Positions 60,428 through 64,000 of a DNA stretch of 64,000 bases are shown piece after piece (the stretch's first letter is position 1; the number at the start of each line of letters is the position of its first letter). The stretch comes from JBAXTE01 sp963556065 (GTDB lineage Bacteria; Bacteroidota; Bacteroidia; Bacteroidales; WCHB1-69): positions 124,001 through 188,000 of the forward strand of contig CAUVYH020000017.1 in NCBI GenBank assembly GCA_963556065.3. Direction: 5' to 3'. The notes beneath the pieces are model-generated. The model made no database searches and was not told where the DNA came from. It was given only the letters and a program-made list of their open reading frames with translations. The position numbers were made by a program, and so were the translations under genes.

Positions 60428-62563
60428 CTATTCGTCATCTTGTTGTGATTCTTCGTAAGCTTTAAGCAATGCGGATTGTACATCTGCAGGAACTTGTTGG
60501 TAGTCTGAGTATGCCATGTTGTATGAGCCTCTTCCGCTGGTAATTGAGCTTAGAGAAGTAGAATATTTATTCATTTCTGCCAATGGAACTTTGGCGCGGA
60601 TAATTTGATATTCACCGTCGCTGTCCATGCCCATCACTACGCCTCTACGTCCTTGCAAGTCAGTCATGCAATCACCCATACGGTCTGACGGAACGGTTGT
60701 CTCAAGGTTGTAAATCGGCTCAAGGATTTTAGGTCCTGCATTTTTGAAAGCTTCTCTAAATGCGTTTCTACCGGCTAGTTTAAAAGCCATTTCATTTGAA
60801 TCTACGGGGTGCATTTTACCATCGTAGATGTTTACCACGATATCGCGGGCGTAAGATCCTGTTAATGGGCCTTCTTCCATTTTTTCCATAATTCCTTTAA
60901 GGATAGCCGGCATAAAACGTGCGTCGATGGCTCCGCCAACGATACAGTTGTTGAACACTAGTTTTCCGCCCCAATTTAAAGGATATTCTTCAGTTCCTCG
61001 AATCGGATATTTGGTCTGTTTAACTTTGTCTTCAGTCCAAGGTTCTATCAGCATGTGAACTTCTGCAAATTGACCCGATCCACCGGATTGTTTTTTATGG
61101 CGGTACATTGCTTCCGCATTTTTGGTAATGGTTTCGCGATAAGGGATTTTTGGAGGATAAAATTCAACTTCCACTTTATTTGCTTTTTCAATATACCATT
61201 TTGCTGTATTGAGGTGTTGTTCGCCTTGCCCTGATAAAATGATTTGTTTTAATTCTTTCGAATATTCAACAACAAGTGTTGGGTCTTGTTTTCTTAGATC
61301 GGTAAGTAAAGCTCCCAGTTTTTCATCATCAGTGTTGCTTTTGGCTTTAATTGCAGTTCTGAATTTCGGATTTGGAAATTCAGTGGCCTCAATTACGATG
61401 TCACCTGCTTTGGGGCTATTTAATGTGTTTTGATTATTGGTGTTTTTCAATTTTATGCAAGCACCAAAGTCGCCGGCACAAAGTTTCTCAACTTTTTCCC
61501 TGTTTTTTCCTGCAACGACTAATATTTGGGTAATGCGTTCCTTAGAGTCGGTGTTTGGGTTTACCAAGTCTGCCGATTCGGCTATTTCACCGGCTGCAAC
61601 TTTAAACATACTCATTTCTCCCACATGTTGTTCGATAGAAGTTTTAAAGACAAACATCGTTGTAGGGTTGGCGCTGTTGTACTCGACAACTTTTCCGTTG
61701 GTTGTTTTTAATCCTTCAACTTCATTTGGAGCAGGTGTAATTTGTTTAATGCTTTCCATTAAACGAGCCGTTCCCTGATCGGTTTTTGCTGCTACGCAAA
61801 AAACAGGAAATAGACCGCGACTGATAACGCCGGCTTTAATACCACGGCTGATTTCTTCTTCGGTAAGTTCTCCTTTGTCGAAGAAAATTTCCATTAACGA
61901 TTCGTCGTTAGCAGCAGCATTTTCCATTAAAATACCTTGCAGTTCTTCTGCTTTTGCTTTTTCACCCGCAGGAATATCCAATATTTCAGTTTTTCCGCCG
62001 TTAGTTGGAAATTTTAGCATTTTCATTTGCATCAAATCGATTACGCTATCGAAGCCGATGCCCGCATTTACTGGGTATTGAACAACGGTTACGGCTTGTC
62101 CGAAATGATGTTTAAGTTGACGAAGAGCTTCATCGAAGTTCGCTTTATCATGATCAAGCTGATTGATTGCAAAAATCACCGGTTTATTCATTTTTTTTGT
62201 CCAGCGCCAGTCTATTTCTGTGCCTACATCTACACCTGATTGTGAATTAACCACCATAAGCGCAGTGTCGGCAACTCTTAATGAACCAATTACTTCACCA
62301 ATAAAATCATCGAACCCCGGGCAGTCAATCATATTGATTTTAATTCCCTGAAATTCTGAATATAAAACAGTAGCTGTAACTGAATTTTTTCTTTCCAATT
62401 CGATATCCCTGTAGTCGGAAACCGTGTTTTTGTCATCCACCGAGCCTCTACGAGTTATCACTCCACCCTGAAACAGCATTGCTTCAGCAAGTGTAGTTTT
62501 GCCTGATTTAGCACCGCCTATTAGCGCTAAATTTCTAATTTCACTTGTTTGATAAACTTTCAT
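60428..62563 (-). CDS. fusA2: EF-G paralogue, EF-G2 type, probably without normal GTPase
   Basis: A 711-residue protein with all five EF-G domains and no truncation. The P-loop is intact (GGAKSGKTTL, about 16-25). However, the G3 box reads DCPGFDDF (80-87) instead of DTPGHVDF, so the catalytic His is Phe84. The G4 box is NQLD (134-137) instead of NKxD, and switch I has ERKNSVTA in place of ERGITI. Later domains are normal (MSMFKVAAGEIAES, IEKANKVEVEFYPPKIPYRE, GPLTGSYARDIVVNIYDGKM, PSDRMGDCMTDLQGRRG). This is the pattern of Bacteroides EF-G2, described as translating without GTP hydrolysis under nutrient stress. Role here is inferred by homology. It is a single gene. Confidence 0.9.
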   Translation of the reverse strand: MKVYQTSEIRNLALIGGAKSGKTTLAEAMLFQGGVITRRGSVDDKNTVSDYRDIELERKNSVTATVLYSEFQGIKINMIDCPGFDDFIGEVIGSLRVADTALMVVNSQSGVDVGTEIDWRWTKKMNKPVIFAINQLDHDKANFDEALRQLKHHFGQAVTVVQYPVNAGIGFDSVIDLMQMKMLKFPTNGGKTEILDIPAGEKAKAEELQGILMENAAANDESLMEIFFDKGELTEEEISRGIKAGVISRGLFPVFCVAAKTDQGTARLMESIKQITPAPNEVEGLKTTNGKVVEYNSANPTTMFVFKTSIEQHVGEMSMFKVAAGEIAESADLVNPNTDSKERITQILVVAGKNREKVEKLCAGDFGACIKLKNTNNQNTLNSPKAGDIVIEATEFPNPKFRTAIKAKSNTDDEKLGALLTDLRKQDPTLVVEYSKELKQIILSGQGEQHLNTAKWYIEKANKVEVEFYPPKIPYRETITKNAEAMYRHKKQSGGSGQFAEVHMLIEPWTEDKVKQTKYPIRGTEEYPLNWGGKLVFNNCIVGGAIDARFMPAILKGIMEKMEEGPLTGSYARDIVVNIYDGKMHPVDSNEMAFKLAGRNAFREAFKNAGPKILEPIYNLETTVPSDRMGDCMTDLQGRRGVVMGMDSDGEYQIIRAKVPLAEMNKYSTSLSSITSGRGSYNMAYSDYQQVPADVQSALLKAYEESQQDDE

Positions 62564-62687
62564 AAACTATTTATATAGATATTGATAATATTTTTCTTGT
62601 GTGTAAAATTATGAAAAAGGAAGCAGAAAATGAAATCTTTTGTCAAAATCTGTTATTTTCTTTTTTTATATGAATGGTAAAGTCGAA

Positions 62688-63680
62688 TTAATTTGCTTTC
62701 GAAATCAGTTCATTGATTTCTACCTTTGCTTCAATCCATTGTCCTTCGGAAAGTTTTGGGCCAATTACTTCCACGACTTTTGTTGCCAAAATAGTTCCTA
62801 TTTTTCCACAGATATCCAACGGTAAATTGTTGGCTAATCCAAATAAAAAACCTGAAGCATAAATGTCTCCGGCACCGGTAGTGTCTATAGCTTTTGCTTT
62901 TTTGCCTTCTACATGGATAACTTTGCCGTCTTTGAGGATTAAAGAGCCTTTACTTCCAATTTTCACAACGGCAATATCACAATATTTTCCAAGTTCATAA
63001 ATAGCCTCTTCCGGCTCCATTCCGGTAAATGAACGGGCTTCTTCTTCGTTGGCAAAAATGATGTCCACATGTTCTTTGATGATTCGTTTTAAGAATTCCA
63101 GATTCGACTCTACCACATTGTAACTGGCCATGTCTATAGAGACTTTCAGGTTTTTGGATTTTGCAGTTTTAATGGCAGTTTCTATCAGCTCGTGATTTTG
63201 TACCAGATATCCTTCAATATGAAAAATGTCGTAGCTGTTGAAATGTTCGTGGTTGATGTTTTTTGCTTCAAGCTCGCAGGCGGCACCCAAATAGGTGGCA
63301 AAAGTACGCTCCGAATCGGGACTGACCAATGCTGTGGCCACTCCGCTCGGTGTTTCACTTTCAATCAGAAAAGGTGCAATATTGTTTGCCGTTAAATCGG
63401 TTTTGAAAAATTGTCCCATTTTGTCGGTGCCGACTTTGCCGATGAAGCCGGTTTTTACGCCCAATTTTGCAATTCCATGAATAGTATTTGCCGCAGATCC
63501 TCCAGAAGCGAGTTGTTTATTTAGGTGGTCGGTGTCTTCTTGTATCGTGAGATACAACATTTGATCGACCAGTTGCATGCTACCTTTGGGTAAATTAAAT
63601 TTGGTTAAAACATCATTTGTGGTTAAAATGGTCATAATGTCAACCAAGGCATTCCCCATTCCAAGTACTTTTTTGTTCAT
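62688..63680 (-). CDS. PfkB-family carbohydrate/adenosine kinase
   Basis: A 330-residue ribokinase-superfamily protein. MGNALVDIMTILT at the start, the glycine-rich SGGSAANTIHGIAKLGVKTG and GFIGKVGTDKMG substrate blocks, and the C-terminal IDTTGAGDIYASGFLFGLAN with the catalytic Asp and anion hole are all present. In Bacteroidota such proteins are commonly annotated as adenosine kinase, but ribose or another sugar is possible. It is a single gene upstream of EF-G2 on the same strand, 124 bases away, with its own probable promoter. Confidence 0.9.
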   Translation of the reverse strand: MNKKVLGMGNALVDIMTILTTNDVLTKFNLPKGSMQLVDQMLYLTIQEDTDHLNKQLASGGSAANTIHGIAKLGVKTGFIGKVGTDKMGQFFKTDLTANNIAPFLIESETPSGVATALVSPDSERTFATYLGAACELEAKNINHEHFNSYDIFHIEGYLVQNHELIETAIKTAKSKNLKVSIDMASYNVVESNLEFLKRIIKEHVDIIFANEEEARSFTGMEPEEAIYELGKYCDIAVVKIGSKGSLILKDGKVIHVEGKKAKAIDTTGAGDIYASGFLFGLANNLPLDICGKIGTILATKVVEVIGPKLSEGQWIEAKVEINELISKAN

Positions 63681-63741
63681 TCAAGTAAAATTAAAGTGGT
63701 TGATAATTAATAGATAAACTTTTTATGCTGAAAATTTTTTG

Positions 63742-63749
63742 CAAAGATA
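63742..63749 (-). promoter_or_regulatory. -7 element of the PfkB-family kinase gene
   Basis: TATCTTTG on the minus strand, an exact TAnnTTTG match, 61 bases before the ATG and back to back with the tRNA-Asn promoter. Confidence 0.45.
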
Positions 63750-63779
63750 TTGTTTATTCTGAAATTATTGCTAACTTTG
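63750..63779 (+). promoter_or_regulatory. Promoter of tRNA-Asn
   Basis: TTG (63750-63752) and TAACTTTG (63772-63779) are 19 bases apart, an exact match to the Bacteroidota consensus, 52 bases before the tRNA. Confidence 0.7.
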
Positions 63780-63831
63780 CACTCACAAAATTTCAAAATG
63801 AGATTAATTCATTGAGAAATCGTTCTTAAAT

Positions 63832-63905
63832 TCCTCCTTAGCTCAGTTGGTTAGAGCATCTGACTGTTAATCAGAGGGTCTCAGGTTCAAGTCCTGAAGG
63901 GGGAG
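63832..63905 (+). tRNA. tRNA-Asn (anticodon GTT)
   Basis: A complete 74-base cloverleaf. Acceptor TCCTCCT pairs with AGGGGGA, with one G-T pair. The D arm is GCTC...GAGC, the anticodon stem TCTGA/TCAGA has loop CTGTTAA with anticodon GTT, and the T arm loop is TTCAAGT. The discriminator is G; CCA is not encoded. Confidence 0.96.
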
Positions 63906-63906
63906 C

Positions 63907-63955
63907 AAAAAAGTATGAGTCTTGAGCGAGAGCAAAAAGGGTCATACTTTTTTTT
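63907..63955 (+). terminator. Terminator of tRNA-Asn
   Basis: Perfect 12-base stem AAAAAAGTATGA (63907-63918) with TCATACTTTTTT (63942-63953), followed by further Ts. The 23-base loop is unusually long. The arms match the hairpin at 45627-45658. Confidence 0.65.
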
Positions 63956-64000
63956 ACTCATTACTCGTATTGCCCACTCACTCTTTACACTTGTTCTCAT

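Overview
The window comes from a member of the Bacteroidota, most likely an anaerobic or microaerobic Bacteroidales/Marinilabiliales-type bacterium. The evidence is a SprA type IX secretion translocon next to ruvA, a T9SS-type sorting tail on a secreted nuclease, DUF2723 and DUF4271 membrane proteins, an EF-G2-type EF-G paralogue, many lipoproteins, AT-rich DNA, and at least eighteen intergenic exact matches to the Bacteroidota -7 promoter element TAnnTTTG. 2-oxoglutarate:ferredoxin oxidoreductase, a PycB/oxaloacetate-decarboxylase-type carboxyltransferase, malic enzyme and proton-translocating transhydrogenase together suggest ferredoxin- and C4-acid-based central metabolism.

Layout. 1-2.2 kb: end of a cell-surface locus (partial methyltransferase, GT-C glycosyltransferase). 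2.2-14.1 kb: a degenerate Rieske lipoprotein, a carboxyltransferase subunit, then the divergent operon malic enzyme-ruvA-sprA. 14.2-23.6 kb, mostly minus strand: polysaccharide deacetylase, DUF2723 membrane protein, pheS, cyclophilin, tRNA-Gln, a second GT-C enzyme, and a T9SS-exported EEP-family nuclease. 23.65-29.5 kb is the accessory segment: a hipBA toxin-antitoxin pair between imperfect direct repeats, a DUF2971 protein, a possible three-way-junction structure, two exported proteins of unknown role, and long structured non-coding stretches. 29.5-34.6 kb: korAB, an AlkD-like protein, an M20 amidohydrolase, tRNA-Cys. 34.7-39.8 kb: folB coupled to a tiny CWC Cys-rich protein, an exported FPD-repeat protein, and a three-gene cluster of exported proteins ending in a TPR/beta-barrel fusion. 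39.9-45.5 kb: the three-subunit transhydrogenase, a lipoprotein coupled to an RlhA-type U32 protein. 45.5-46.4 kb: a gene-free stretch full of inverted repeats. 46.4-56.5 kb, minus strand: cdd, O-antigen ligase family protein, ctpA, yidD, rnpA, hemD, DUF4271, bifunctional nuclease, dapD, CPA2 antiporter. 56.6-60.3 kb, plus strand: thiF, DUF502, a PflX-like radical SAM protein, alkaline phosphatase. 60.4-64 kb: EF-G2, a PfkB-family kinase, tRNA-Asn.

The genes are mostly housekeeping and envelope functions. SprA would export proteins such as the nuclease at 22.3 kb. The GT-C enzymes, the ligase and DUF2723 point to surface glycan or protein glycosylation work. The most unusual parts are: the EF-G paralogue lacking the catalytic His and the NKxD lysine; the carboxyltransferase whose biotin-attachment Lys is a Tyr; the repeat-flanked hipBA unit; the FPD-repeat protein; the uncharacterised exported three-gene cluster at 35.8-39.8 kb; and the inverted-repeat-rich 45.5-46.0 kb element. 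No CRISPR array, complete insertion sequence, integrase, prophage or rRNA operon was seen.
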